This document shows, in pieces, positions 17,991-27,160 of a stretch of 64,000 nt of DNA. Positions within the stretch are counted from its first letter, which is position 1. Each line of letters begins with the position of its first letter. The notes below the pieces were generated by a model. That model was not told where the DNA came from, ran no database searches, and was given only the letters and a program-made list of their open reading frames with translations. This DNA comes from Candidatus Limnocylindrales bacterium (GTDB lineage Bacteria; Moduliflexota; Moduliflexia; Moduliflexales; JAUQPW01), in assembly GCA_035559535.1 (NCBI GenBank), contig DATMBG010000034.1, positions 21,215 through 85,214 on the forward strand, written 5' to 3'. The translations under genes were made by a program, and so were the position numbers.

Positions 17991-18015
17991 CTCTTTTACC
18001 TTTCCTCTTCCTTTC

Positions 18016-18816
18016 CTATTCTTCTAAATGAGGTTGATGAGGGTCTGCCAGGATTGAGAGAACCTTTCCATGGAGTAGACCATTGGAGCTGACCAGACTT
18101 CCACCGTAGATAGACCGCTGACCCGCTAAGGTTGTTGCCTGACCCCCTGCCTCTTCTACGATCACCTGCAGGGGAGCAATATCCCAGGGCTTTACAGCCG
18201 GATCGATGGCCACTTCACCGGCACCTTCTGCCACAAGCATATGCTGATAAAAGTCTCCAAATCCCCGGGTCCTCTGCACCTGGCGCATCAAAGTGAAAAT
18301 ACTCCTTGGAGGTAAAGATTCTCCCGAGCCGCCCAGGGTTCCGTGAAAGAGGTGAGCTTTCTGAAGATCCTGGATTTGGGAAACGTAAAGTCGGCGTTTT
18401 CCACAATAAGCCCCGTAACCTCGTGCGGCCCTCCATCGTGCCTGTAAAGCCGGTGCAGTCACCAAACCGGCAATAACTTCACCGTCTTCTTCGATAGCAA
18501 GTAGGGTCGCAAATATGGGAATACCCCGAACGAAATTCCGGGTACCATCAATGGGGTCAATGATCAGGCGTAGGTTTCCCGATCCGGCCTGTTCTCCGTA
18601 TTCTTCGCCCCAGATGCCCAGATCCGGATGATGTTTTCGCAAGAGGTTCTGGGCTATTTCCTCAATCGTACGATCTGCTTCGGTTACGGGACTCAGATCA
18701 ACTTTTTCCTCAACACGGAGATTCTGCGCTCGAAAGAGACGAAGGGCAATCTCGTCCGCACGATCTGCAATCTCCTCAAGAAAGGATAACCAGGAGATGG
18801 GATCCATCTTTTTCAT
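18016..18816 (-). CDS. Inositol-monophosphatase-family phosphatase, histidinol-phosphatase-like
   Basis: The 266-residue protein has the metal sites GEEYG, IDPIDGTRNFVRG and VKPWDIAPLQVIVEEAGG of the IMPase fold. The stretch TRGFGDFYQHMLVAEGAGEVAIDP closely resembles HisN-type histidinol phosphatases, which complete histidine synthesis in many bacteria lacking HisB-N. Inositol-1-phosphate or 3'-phosphoadenosine phosphatase activity remains possible. It precedes the CoA-transferase gene, an unrelated function, so the pairing gives no help on substrate. Confidence 0.8.
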   Translation of the reverse strand: MKKMDPISWLSFLEEIADRADEIALRLFRAQNLRVEEKVDLSPVTEADRTIEEIAQNLLRKHHPDLGIWGEEYGEQAGSGNLRLIIDPIDGTRNFVRGIPIFATLLAIEEDGEVIAGLVTAPALQARWRAARGYGAYCGKRRLYVSQIQDLQKAHLFHGTLGGSGESLPPRSIFTLMRQVQRTRGFGDFYQHMLVAEGAGEVAIDPAVKPWDIAPLQVIVEEAGGQATTLAGQRSIYGGSLVSSNGLLHGKVLSILADPHQPHLEE

Positions 18817-18933
18817 ACTTTATATTTTAAACTCCTTTTTGATTTCGATAAACAGGTTATTCAGTAATTTCTCAGGTTCCTAATCAGAATTTTTTCAAGC
18901 GGAGCATCTCCTTCCATCTTCTCCCTAAGCTAC

Positions 18934-19224
18934 CTACCCTTCTTTTACCTTCTCAATGGTTGCCTCCCAGGCGAAGCCGGCTAACAAAGCTGCCGGCCAG
19001 CTATCCAGTTTATCATTTAGAAAGGCCATAATGAGAGGGGCCGTAACGAAGGCAAAGATAAGGGTTACGATATAGGGCTTGCTGGCATCCCAGGCACGGG
19101 ATAAGAATCCCGGTACTCCGGCCACCCCGGCTCTAGGTCTAGGTAGGGCCTGCCGCAATATGGGATAGATGACACTGATCACGATACCTGCAACAACGGC
19201 CAAATAGGTTGACCAAAATGACAT
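18934..19224 (-). CDS. Small membrane protein of unknown function
   Basis: The start is ATG 19224, with GGAGG eight bases upstream. The 96-residue product has two or three predicted TM segments: about 5-25, about 48-68, and a short WPAALLAGFAW near the end. No family is recognised. It lies downstream of another membrane protein on the same strand (19486-20232), with a 37-bp direct repeat pair between them. Confidence 0.6.
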   Translation of the reverse strand: MSFWSTYLAVVAGIVISVIYPILRQALPRPRAGVAGVPGFLSRAWDASKPYIVTLIFAFVTAPLIMAFLNDKLDSWPAALLAGFAWEATIEKVKEG

Positions 19225-19375
19225 GGGCAAGACCTCCTCACATGAGCTTTGGTAAGCAAAATGAATTCGGCTTCCTGATGCCCGAGTTAAGCAAGCACGA
19301 ACTTAAATTGGAGCGCCCAAGGGCATCAAGCAAGTTAATAAGAAAAGTACTACTCCCTGCACCCCCCTCCGGGGA

Positions 19376-19484
19376 GTTGTCGGGTCCTTACTGTTTCACA
19401 CATTTTCCTTAAAAACCTTCCAAAACCGATACCCTTTTAAATCTTCTGTTGTCGGGTCCTTACTGTTTCACACATTTTCCTTAA
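19376..19484. repeat. Two identical 37-bp direct repeats with a 35-bp spacer
   Basis: An identical 37-bp sequence starting GTTGTCGGGTCC and ending TTTTCCTTAA occurs at 19376-19412 and 19448-19484. The 35-bp spacer between them is unrelated. Repeat and spacer sizes are those of a minimal CRISPR unit, but there are only two copies, no internal dyad and no cas genes in the window. The second copy ends two bases before the stop of the gene at 19486. Confidence 0.85.
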
Positions 19485-19485
19485 C

Positions 19486-20232
19486 TTAAGGTTCTCCTTT
19501 TATCCGCTCCATCACCTTACTGGTGATATGATGCTCTCTTTCCTTAACCACCGCCAAGACGACCAATTTAAAGAAAGGTATGGTGGTACTGATTGCCGAA
19601 GCCAATTGGGCAGTTTCCAACAACCAACCGAACAAAAGCCCTGCAAGGCGCATAATCAGGAGAAGCACCCACAGAAAACACCCTCCAATAATAGGCGCCA
19701 ATAGTACATATACAAGGGGTGATTTTATGTCGGCGCCTACCAACATAAGTACCCCTAAGGTAAGAGCAATGATCGCCATTGCTATACTGACCATACCCCC
19801 GGCAATGACAATCTCACCGGTATAGATCCCCGCATCCATGACCCTTGTTATATACCCCTCTTTTGCCCACGGTCGGGATAGTGGCTTAAATCCAGGCAAT
19901 ATGGGGGGTTTAAGTTTCGACGGTAGAAGCCGATCATATATCTCCTGAACGTCTCCACTGGGCGGCCCATTCCAGATGCATCTATAAAATAATCTTGACA
20001 ATTTAAAGGGATCCACCTGTTCGACACCCCTGACAAAAGAGTCATTAAGATTTCGCAGCTTCTCCCGGAATTCAGGCGATAGAAGATCCACTATCTTTTC
20101 TGTGAAGGCAGAGAAAACAAAGATAATGAGTACGGAGATAAACCACTTTCGGGCCTTCTGCCAACTACGCCTGTCGGTTGATCCTTCTAACTGAGAGGAT
20201 GGTTTCTCCTCCTGTCTGGTCGTATCGGCCAT
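19486..20232 (-). CDS. Membrane protein of unknown function
   Basis: The 248-residue protein starts at ATG 20232, with AGGA-AAGG just upstream. It has one TM near 30-46, a polar stretch of about 90 residues containing GPPSGDVQEIYDRLLP, then three or so TM segments (about 140-165, 170-205 and a weaker one to 225). No family is recognised. It lies upstream of the small membrane protein at 18934 and they may be co-transcribed. Confidence 0.6.
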   Translation of the reverse strand: MADTTRQEEKPSSQLEGSTDRRSWQKARKWFISVLIIFVFSAFTEKIVDLLSPEFREKLRNLNDSFVRGVEQVDPFKLSRLFYRCIWNGPPSGDVQEIYDRLLPSKLKPPILPGFKPLSRPWAKEGYITRVMDAGIYTGEIVIAGGMVSIAMAIIALTLGVLMLVGADIKSPLVYVLLAPIIGGCFLWVLLLIMRLAGLLFGWLLETAQLASAISTTIPFFKLVVLAVVKEREHHITSKVMERIKGEP

Positions 20233-20667
20233 ATCCTTTTCCTGTAACACAGATAGGTCTATAAGTTAGGAGCCTTACAATTCCTTACCTTCTCCTATCA
20301 GATTCGTTGTGAAAGCATTGTATAAAATGGTTACCCCGGCGAATAGAGTCGAACTGTCGGAATTATGGGTCCCATAAAAGCGAGAGGGCCTGACACCTTG
20401 CAGTAATCTGAAATCGACGAGGTTAACTACTTTCAACCTGACAAAGTTTTACGGTTGTTTTAGTAACGACCCTTTGCGGATGCCTTTATCTAACAACCCT
20501 TTATAAGAGTTGTCAAGAACAAAAGGTGGGTAGCTTCTTTCTGAGGTATCCAAAAATTGTATAATCGAGTTTGCAAATTCCCTGCGGGTACTGATTTTCG
20601 GTTAAGTATATACAATTTTTTATACAGACTCCGAGGTAAATCCGAAAAGCCGGCCGGGTTATTCTTT
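20233..20667. other. 435-bp intergenic region
   Basis: No gene is supported. The only notable points are AT-rich TATACAATTTTTTATACAG near 20608 and a short GGGTCCC word near 20368. Promoters for the minus-strand membrane protein should lie at its left edge. Confidence 0.4.
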
Positions 20668-21363
20668 TTATCCCTGCAGGTCCTGTCCAGGGTCTGATAG
20701 GAGGTAGTGTACGAACCAGTCGGTTGCAAGCCGCGCGACTTCTTCCAGCGCACCGGGTTCTTCGAAAAGGTGCGTCGCTCCGGGGATGACCTCCAGTTTC
20801 TTTTCCGTGCGGAGCTGTGCCAGTGCCGCCCGGTTCAGATCGATCACCAGGGTATCTTCTCCACCCACGATGAGAAGCGTGGGGGCCTGGACCCGAGGCA
20901 GAAAGGACTCTGCCAGATCCGGGCGTCCACCCCGTGAGACAACTGCTCCTACAACCTTCGGACGTTCTGCCGCAGCAACCAGTGCAGCCGCCGCACCGGT
21001 ACTGGCACCAAAGTAGCCAATTCTGAGGTTTTGGGTCTCTGGGTTCTGCCTGAGCCAGTCTGTGGCACCCACAAGCCGCTCAGCCAGCAGCTTGATATTA
21101 AACCGGAGATGTCGAAGCTGCATATCCACTACTTCCTCTTCTGAGGTGAGAAGGTCCATGAGTAAAGTCGCAAGCCCGGCCTCGCGAAGCACCCGTGCAA
21201 CGTATCGGTTTCGAGGACTATGCCGACTACTCCCACTCCCATGCGCGAATACCACAATCCCTCGCGTACCTCCGAGCCCCTCTAGATTCCCTGAAAGGGT
21301 AACCGGGCCTACCGGAATCTGGACCAGGTTCTCTTCATCCTGTCTTCTCGATATTCCGTTCAT
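20668..21363 (-). CDS. Alpha/beta hydrolase, dienelactone-hydrolase-like
   Basis: The 231-residue protein has the oxyanion region VVFAHGSGSSRHSPRN, the nucleophile elbow FGASTGAAAAL, acid GGEDTLVID and base GATHLFEEPG. This set is found in the small hydrolases often fused to or next to phosphoribosyltransferases. The natural substrate is unknown. GC is higher than in the neighbouring membrane genes, which may signal a different origin. Confidence 0.8.
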   Translation of the reverse strand: MNGISRRQDEENLVQIPVGPVTLSGNLEGLGGTRGIVVFAHGSGSSRHSPRNRYVARVLREAGLATLLMDLLTSEEEVVDMQLRHLRFNIKLLAERLVGATDWLRQNPETQNLRIGYFGASTGAAAALVAAAERPKVVGAVVSRGGRPDLAESFLPRVQAPTLLIVGGEDTLVIDLNRAALAQLRTEKKLEVIPGATHLFEEPGALEEVARLATDWFVHYLLSDPGQDLQG

Positions 21364-22118
21364 GGGTATTTCCTCCTTTATTTCTTATTTGCTCATCCCT
21401 GAATAATTAAAATACTGCCTAAACCCCAGGAGTAACCTTTCTGGTTGCTCTGCTTAAGGGCTATCACAAAGATCACTCTTTAATTATACCACCTCTTCAT
21501 AGTAAATGGGTATCAGCTCAGAAGGAATAACGAGGAAGGAAGTGACTGATTCCATAGAGGGGGTATGGATGAGGTGCCTGTAAAGACTTTCTTCAAAAGG
21601 ATCTGCTATTTTGTAAAGTTAAAATTTTGTAAAGTTAAATTTGAATAAGCTATTCTGCCCTCACCCCAGGCCCCTCTCCCGAGGCTTCGGGATATGACCT
21701 CCTTTTCCCATATAACGGACAGGCTAAAAAGAGGTATATTTCTCCGCCGGCCGATGGTTAGACATTCTCTGGCATTGACGCTTCGGTCTTATATTTCCCC
21801 ACGACGGGTGGTGCCACTCTCGATATACTGCTTATCATTGTTCTTCCCTCTTCGCGCCATTTCGTAGCACCTCCCGCGTGTCTAACGCTATGCCTCTGAG
21901 CGGCTGGTATACTTCTTCACGCACAAAGTCGCCTGCGCCACCCTGATCGGTCCCAGGGTCAGTCAGGTAGCCTGCCTTTGATAGCCCTCAAGCCGCCTTG
22001 CACTAATTACCCTTAGAGCAAGGGGAGGCTTTCCATAACATAATGGTTGGTGTTGGCCATGACCATTCGCTCACGCTAGGGTGATCGCAAAGCTCGGAAG
22101 TAGGTTGTGAACCCACTC
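21364..22118. other. 755-bp gene-poor region with decayed coding traces
   Basis: No intact gene is seen. ATTTTGTAAAGTTAAA-like words at about 21612-21640 followed by CTCACCCC resemble a stretch near 63810 and may be a dispersed repeat. On the minus strand around 21850-21990 a 50-codon open stretch without a start (AGYLTDPGTDQGGAGDFVRE and onward) looks like a gene fragment of unknown family. Confidence 0.4.
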
Positions 22119-22458
22119 TCACTGGATGAACTCCATAATGCACAACATGACGCCTATGACTCCGAGAATTACCCCCCAGAAGTGCATCGGAATGAAAAAC
22201 AGCCGGTGTGTTGCCCGGTCGAGAACCCTCTCCTTTCCTGTCACCTTATCAATAACTGTCTGGGCTGTGCGCTTGCGCAATAGATTACCCACAACCCAAG
22301 ACAAAGCTGCCGCGATCAATAGGGCAAACTCCAATGGTCCACTTATGAGCCAAATAATATCCTTTACCCCATAAAGCATCGAACACGTAATTGCAAAGTA
22401 ATGCCGCTCCAAAAACAAAGACGACAACGAGAAAACCGAAACCACTCCACATGATCAT
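22119..22458 (-). pseudogene. Frameshifted small membrane protein
   Basis: From ATG 22458 the frame reads MIMWSGFGFLVVVFVFGAAL and on to NYVFDALWGKGYYLAHKW, then runs to a stop. The neighbouring frame from about 22345 supplies the rest: PLEFALLIAAALSWVVGNLL, VIDKVTGKE and HRLFFIPMHFWGVILGVIG. Joined, they give a roughly 110-residue two-TM protein of a familiar but uncharacterised family (MIMWSG start, FFIPMxxWG end). One frameshift near 22333-22350 breaks it. It could be a real lesion or an assembly error. Confidence 0.7.
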
Positions 22459-22793
22459 TGTTTATCCCTTTCAGTTTGTTGTGATGGCGAACTCAAGCGG
22501 TATACATGAGACATCTAACGACCCGGCATCAGAGGTTGACCGCTTTAGAGTTACGATGGACCGCTTACGTGCATACCAAACAACCGGCGACAGCACATAA
22601 CACAGCCTGCTCTTCACGTGGGTTGCACAATGGTAAGCTTACAGATCTTGAACAACTCTCAGTGGCGCTCCCATTGAACGCACATCTCTCCATAAATTGG
22701 AGTCCTTCCGGTGTCCCCGGTCTGCACGCAACCACCGGCATCAACTGTTGCTAAATCCCCTTGCTGGAATTAAATGTTCCGATACTCCGTCAT
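22459..22793. other. 335-bp intergenic region
   Basis: No gene is supported. On the minus strand a GTTAGAT word near 22510, about 50 bp ahead of the small membrane gene, resembles the 3' core of an attC site. No matching 5' core with a folded body was found, so an attC is not claimed. Confidence 0.35.
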
Positions 22794-22973
22794 TCATTGC
22801 CTAACATTCAGCTGATCAATGCGGCATATTATAGTGTCGGGATCAGTATTCGAACATGATATCTGCTCGGCAGCCTGCGTATGAGATATGAAACTAAATA
22901 TGAAAGATGTGACTAAAAAGATTTTTAGTGCAGGGAATAGACCTGTTCGCTTAGATGTGTCAGTGGATTTCAT
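22794..22973 (-). CDS. Small exported peptide
   Basis: The ATG at 22973 has GGAGG seven bases upstream. The 59-residue product has a basic start (KSTDTSKRTG), a hydrophobic core IFLVTSFIFSFISHTQA and a mature part of about 27 residues with two cysteines (ISCSNTDPDTIICRIDQ), which could form one disulfide. No family is recognised. It sits downstream of the YcxB-like gene. Confidence 0.5.
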   Translation of the reverse strand: MKSTDTSKRTGLFPALKIFLVTSFIFSFISHTQAAEQISCSNTDPDTIICRIDQLNVRQ

Positions 22974-23031
22974 AGTCATACCTCCTTTCGCAGCCCCACC
23001 GGAGCAGCGCATGATATGGTACATCTTTGCG

Positions 23032-23571
23032 CTATGATTGCGTAGCCCGGAAAACGGCGACCTGTTTCAGGAAACGGTCAAAGCTTTGTGGATCTGGGAA
23101 AGCGCGGCGGGGCAAAATGAAAGCCTGTAATGATGTTATATAGACGTATGCAGCATGCAGATCGTTCGCGACGTCTACGACCGCTTGCCAGGGCGTGATG
23201 GATGATTGTCCGGCCGCATTGCTGAACTGAAGTCCGGCGGAATCGATCAGGGCGTGCGTCGGACCCAAGATGTTCCTGAACGTACCATCCCGGACGCGCC
23301 GCAGTATGGATCGCCTCAGCGACCAGCATCCAAGTGGTACGGCTAATATGGCCATGACGAGCGAAAGCAAAAGTATGGGCAGCGCCAAGGTAAAGTTCAG
23401 CCATAGCTTCGGATTTACAAGAGTGCCAACAATCAGTACCCAGCTTGCTAATCCGAGCCGCAAGGACCAGCGCCGCTGACGGAAGTATGGGGAGTGCGCC
23501 CAGGTGTAAATCGAGAAACGGACGTAATCCTCTGTTGTTAGTGTGTAATTCAACTCCCAGGATTCCATCAT
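23032..23571 (-). CDS. YcxB-like membrane protein
   Basis: The 179-residue protein starts with LNYTLTTEDYVRFSIYTWAHSP, then has two TM segments (about 40-56 and 60-85). A C-terminal domain follows with HALIDSAGLQFSNAAGQSSITPWQAV and AYVYITSLQAFILPRRAF. This is the YcxB-like arrangement, of unknown function. ATG 23571 or 23568 or GTG 23577 are possible starts; no clear Shine-Dalgarno sequence. It is only about 15 bp behind the large exported-protein gene. Confidence 0.75.
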   Translation of the reverse strand: MMESWELNYTLTTEDYVRFSIYTWAHSPYFRQRRWSLRLGLASWVLIVGTLVNPKLWLNFTLALPILLLSLVMAILAVPLGCWSLRRSILRRVRDGTFRNILGPTHALIDSAGLQFSNAAGQSSITPWQAVVDVANDLHAAYVYITSLQAFILPRRAFPDPQSFDRFLKQVAVFRATQS

Positions 23572-23585
23572 GTTCACGGTCGGAT

Positions 23586-25124
23586 TTAATTCTCAACGGG
23601 CAATCTTCGCTTGCAGACATGATTTCCGACCCACATGCCGGGGTAAATATCGTTTCCAAGCAAAATGGTGGGGTCTAGTGAATTGTCATCGATGCAATAG
23701 GTCTGATATCCGTACGGAACCGGGTAAACTTTGCCGGTTTCGGGATCGCGCACCAGTTCCTCGCCAGCCAATGCAGCTACCCAGTGGCGTGCATCGTGGA
23801 CCATCGCCTCCTGCCGCCGCTCGAAGGCCTCTAACTGCATTTGCTGTACAGCCCGCCCGGCACTGTCAATGAGCTGTTGCTGTACCTTGGCGCCCTTCAC
23901 GATTGTCTGGCCCATCTTGATCAAAATGTCGGCTTCCTGTGCGTAAATGCCGACAAGAGCTGTGGCGAAACGGCTGCCCCAACCCGGAGTGGGCCGCACA
24001 GAGTGAATTACGCCAGCGCAGAGATCGCGCCAGCTCTCAGCTTGACTGGCTGGCACCGAACAGCCGGCGATTAACGCGAGACTCGTCACCTTCCCTGGCC
24101 CTAGTATCGGATTCGGCAGATGGTACATGGTAATAGTGCCCCAGTAATCCAGCGGGCCCATTGGACTTGAGCTGAGGACTTGATAAAAAGCCTGGGACGC
24201 AGAGATTGGGATCAAGTCCGGGTGGCCAAAGGAAAGGCCCTGCCAGTGGGATTGCTGGAGCCGTTCGATCACAAGCTGTAAGCTTTCCCCGGGCGACCAT
24301 GATCGGGAAGAATCCTGAAGCTGCATCTGGACGGACGGAATCACGCATTGCATGAGGATATTGCCGAACGGATTAAACCCTTGCGAGCAACTGGCAATTC
24401 TGGCCTGATAACGGAGGTCAGAAACACTGACGATCAACACAATAATCGACGGCTGAGTCTTTCCAGAGGGCGCCATTATGAAGACGTCGCCTTGGGAGGA
24501 AGAGTTAATCGACCAGTCAACCGGCAGATAGACCGTGAATTCACCATTGGCAGATCGCGTCGGCGTCAAGGGAACTGCCGGTGTGGCTTTTTCAGACGGC
24601 GTGGACTTAACCGGTACCTCTGCAGCTTCTATCCTGCCAATCGTAAAGCTGCGCTGCATTTGATCGAACGCGCTTCTGACCAAAGCAAGTTCCGCTTTGG
24701 GCGCGGACTGAATCAAGACAAATGTGTGATCGCCGCTGGCTACACCGGACAACGTAAGATAGGCTTCCATGCCCTTCGGATTGATTCCCGAATAGGCGAC
24801 CGATACGCCGTTTAAGCCGGCCAGAACTGCGCCTGAGCGGCCTGTTTCGGTCAACTCGCGCCATTGCCGTCCTATTTGTCCAGCTAAAGAGACGATCAGG
24901 CTGGCTGGATCAGAGGATCCGTGGGAGATGAGTATGGTGAGATACGAACTACCGTGAACGAATGATACAGAGTCGGCATTCAGCGGTGTAACGGTCCATC
25001 CCGGTGGCACTTCGACACGAAACCGGTTCTGTGGATCAGAATAAATCTGCGCAGCTGAGGCGAAGCTGAACACCAGCAGCATGCCCAGCATCAAAGCGAT
25101 TGCAAAGCAGCGCTCCCATTTCAT
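23586..25124 (-). CDS. Large exported protein of unknown function
   Basis: The 512-residue protein has a signal peptide ending FASAAQ. Two related halves follow, each starting with a PsbP/DUF1795-like segment: NRFRVEVPPGWTVTPL near 30 and GEFTVYLPVDWSINSS near 195. The C-terminal 130 residues are helical and Gln-rich (VKGAKVQQQLIDSAGRAVQQ), then DPETGKVYPVPYGYQTYCID. The role is unknown; such proteins are often periplasmic. It heads a short minus-strand set with the YcxB-like protein and the small peptide. Confidence 0.65.
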   Translation of the reverse strand: MKWERCFAIALMLGMLLVFSFASAAQIYSDPQNRFRVEVPPGWTVTPLNADSVSFVHGSSYLTILISHGSSDPASLIVSLAGQIGRQWRELTETGRSGAVLAGLNGVSVAYSGINPKGMEAYLTLSGVASGDHTFVLIQSAPKAELALVRSAFDQMQRSFTIGRIEAAEVPVKSTPSEKATPAVPLTPTRSANGEFTVYLPVDWSINSSSQGDVFIMAPSGKTQPSIIVLIVSVSDLRYQARIASCSQGFNPFGNILMQCVIPSVQMQLQDSSRSWSPGESLQLVIERLQQSHWQGLSFGHPDLIPISASQAFYQVLSSSPMGPLDYWGTITMYHLPNPILGPGKVTSLALIAGCSVPASQAESWRDLCAGVIHSVRPTPGWGSRFATALVGIYAQEADILIKMGQTIVKGAKVQQQLIDSAGRAVQQMQLEAFERRQEAMVHDARHWVAALAGEELVRDPETGKVYPVPYGYQTYCIDDNSLDPTILLGNDIYPGMWVGNHVCKRRLPVEN

Positions 25125-25226
25125 CTTTTCATCTTATGAGCCGATTATGAGCCAATTTTCCCGCATCCCATCCCCTCATCAAAGACAGCGCCAACACCAT
25201 CGTCATAGCCCGTCGGGAAATCGTTT

Positions 25227-25463
25227 TCATCTCCATTCTCCTCGATTAAAGTTCGCTCTTTCTTTCCTTCGTCCCTTACCGCCCAATTCAGCCCAAAAGG
25301 GGTCAAACCCCGACTTGTGAGGCTCTCTTTCTAACAACCAGCGGGGTAGTATAAATGCACCCGTTGTGGCAACCATAGCAAATAATCTCATCCACACGAA
25401 GTACCTCAGGGACCTTATCTCCGCCCCCAGTGCGATATGCAGAACAAATGCGGCTTGGCTCAT
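25227..25463 (-). CDS. Hypothetical small protein next to the left attI-like element
   Basis: The 78-residue open frame starts at ATG 25463, with AAGGG upstream. It contains a hydrophobic stretch MRLFAMVATTGAFILP and FDPFWAELGGKGRRKER. A second overlapping minus-strand frame is also open, so coding is unproven. If the element at 25482-25877 is an old attI, this would be the first cassette gene. Confidence 0.25.
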   Translation of the reverse strand: MSQAAFVLHIALGAEIRSLRYFVWMRLFAMVATTGAFILPRWLLEREPHKSGFDPFWAELGGKGRRKERANFNRGEWR

Positions 25464-25481
25464 TACGGTGTCCCTTACGAG

Positions 25482-25877
25482 CTAATATCAAATAGACCCC
25501 AAACCCGGCGTAATATCCAGATCCTTCCTCAACTTTACCCTACTTTAGGAGTATTTCTCCAGTTAATCCAAACCCTACACAGCCCAAGGGTCCTTTTTTG
25601 TTTTCACTATCCTTTATCTTGGGTCTACCTTTCCGGTTTGCTCATACCCTCTAAGTCGTGGTTTTTCTTTAACTTCTCTAACCAACTGGACAATTCCGCT
25701 CCTATCTGTGGGGATATTGGAACCGGAAAATACCCCAACAGATATTACCTCTATATAATGAAGTACGATGAACTATTTTATAAGTTTCGCTAAACCATCA
25801 AAGGTCATAGTAGGATATCATGACAGAAATGACTCTATTTTATGAAACAAATATTGTCAAGAAAAAACCTCTTTTTT
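25482..25877. repeat. Left copy of a ~390-bp element (attI-like)
   Basis: It aligns end to end with 34939-35327. Shared blocks include AATATCCAG, TTTAGGAGTATTTCTCCAG, TAAGTCGTGGTTT, AGATATTAC and a common T-rich end. The overall match by eye is around two thirds. The base triplet register just outside it reads ATTAGCT on the minus strand where the other copy has the integron core GTTGGGC. The open frames inside it on the plus strand are not likely genes. Confidence 0.75.
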
Positions 25878-25915
25878 GTATCTGTATCCCTTTAGTAGGT
25901 GGAAAAAGAAACACC

Positions 25916-25983
25916 CCCATCCTCCCTCCAGGGGGACTGACATAGGGTTGCTGCTGCTGAATCCCCCCTGGAGGGAGGATGGG
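25916..25983. repeat. 20-bp perfect inverted repeat
   Basis: CCCATCCTCCCTCCAGGGGG (25916-25935) is exactly complementary to 25964-25983, with a 28-base loop. The AACACCCCCA and CCCCCTGGAGGG words recur near 36067 and 54126, so this is a dispersed REP-like family. It lies just outside the accessory island. Confidence 0.8.
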
Positions 25984-26087
25984 AGAGTGTTCAGACAGAA
26001 AAAGTGACACCTATTAAATTGTTGTAGAACCGTCTACTTTATGTTAAAGAACAAAAAGGCTTTCGACATATATAAATTTTTAAACAC

Positions 26088-26149
26088 CTTCCAGCCCAGG
26101 CTGGAAGGGATGGGCCCACCGCCTGGTACGGGTGGATGATCATCCACCC
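26088..26149. repeat. Two adjacent hairpins, one a perfect 20-bp palindrome
   Basis: CTTCCAGCC (26088-26096) pairs with GGCTGGAAG (26099-26107). GGGTGGATGATCATCCACCC (26130-26149) is a perfect 20-bp palindrome. They lie downstream of the truncated ABC gene on the minus strand and could act as a transcription end or be a REP unit. The whole gap 25878-26214 holds no gene. Confidence 0.75.
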
Positions 26150-26214
26150 CTACAGTCAGGCCGCATAGGGCCAGTCTCAATCAGCATGCAAAAAACTTTC
26201 AATCCCCTGCGTAT

Positions 26215-27160
26215 TTAACGCCAAAGCGTGCCTGGACATCTACCTGGACCTTCTGCGCTTTGATTAGACATCCTTTTTCCCTTAGGTACTTCCAGGTGCT
26301 TTACAAAGTTTCCCTCTGTTCCATCGAACAGAAAAGGGTCTTGCGGTAGTACGCCGATCTGGTGCCGCAGATACCGTATATCCAGTTCGTCGTGCGGGTG
26401 CTTATCGGCGAAAAGGGAGCTCTGCTGCGGCCGATACAACCCAAGCAGCAGATTGACGAAGGTTGTCTTACCAGAGCCATTTGGCCCCACGAGCGCGGTG
26501 AATGTATGGGGTGCAAGAGTCAGGTTGACACCACGCAAGACAGGAGCATGATCGGCGTGGCCAAATGTCACATCGTGCAGGGTAATGGCGCCACGCATAC
26601 AATGGCGACGTGTGCCGGAGTATGGCTCGGGCGGAGTGTGAGTGATTAGTTGTTGCAATGACCCGAGCGCCTGATAGCCGTCTACGAACGCGGGCACGGC
26701 ACCGAGAGCATCTTGTGAGTAACGCCGCAACGCGAGCAGAATCACGTTGAAGGCAAGTAGGTTGCCCAGCGAAATGTGTCCGGCGGCAACCTGACTGCCG
26801 CCGATAATGAGGAGAACGCCGACCACACCCAGCAGCATGGCATTCTGGACGGCTTGATACCATGCTTGCTGGCGAGACAATGCTTCGGTCCCACGCTTGA
26901 GCGCTTCGATCTGGATAGTTTGATGTGGGGTCTCTTGCTCTTCGGCGGTTTGTACGCGTGTCAGCGTGATCAATTGCAAGACGGCGAGTGTGCCACGGCT
27001 GTAAGCCTTGAGGGCTTTCACGCGTCGGTCAATTTGCCGCCAAAGCGCCTGCAGTGAATAGCGGTTGATTACTATTAGTAGCGGCACAGCGAGCGAGAGG
27101 ACCAACATCAGCGTTGGATTCAGCCAGACCAACGCCGCGCCGATGCCAATACCGATTTTG
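26215..27160 (-). pseudogene. ABC exporter (TMD-NBD type), truncated at both ends
   Basis: The segment carries the last part of a transmembrane domain (LNPTLMLVLSLAVPLLIVINR), the late helices near GGSQVAAGHISLGNLLAFN, then Walker A ALVGPNGSGKTTFVN and the Q-loop GVLPQDPFLF. It ends there: no signature motif, Walker B or H-loop. The 5' side has lost the first helices and joins in another frame to the sulfotransferase gene near 27151-27165. It was probably the export component of the island operon. After the break, another frame reads QKVQVDVQARFGVKYAGD to a stop, possibly the end of a different gene. Confidence 0.8.

Noticed and set aside
19376..19484. Calling the 37-bp repeat pair a CRISPR array
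   Set aside because: Only two repeats, no dyad in the repeat, no cas genes and no leader. It is kept as a direct repeat and a low-key finding.
22459..22793. An attC site ahead of the small membrane gene
   Set aside because: Only a GTTAGAT 3' core is present; no RYYYAAC partner with a folded body was found.
25437..25793. Plus-strand open frame over the left 390-bp element
   Set aside because: The frame lies inside a repeated element. The partly similar peptide in the other copy reflects DNA similarity, and no start signal or family is seen.
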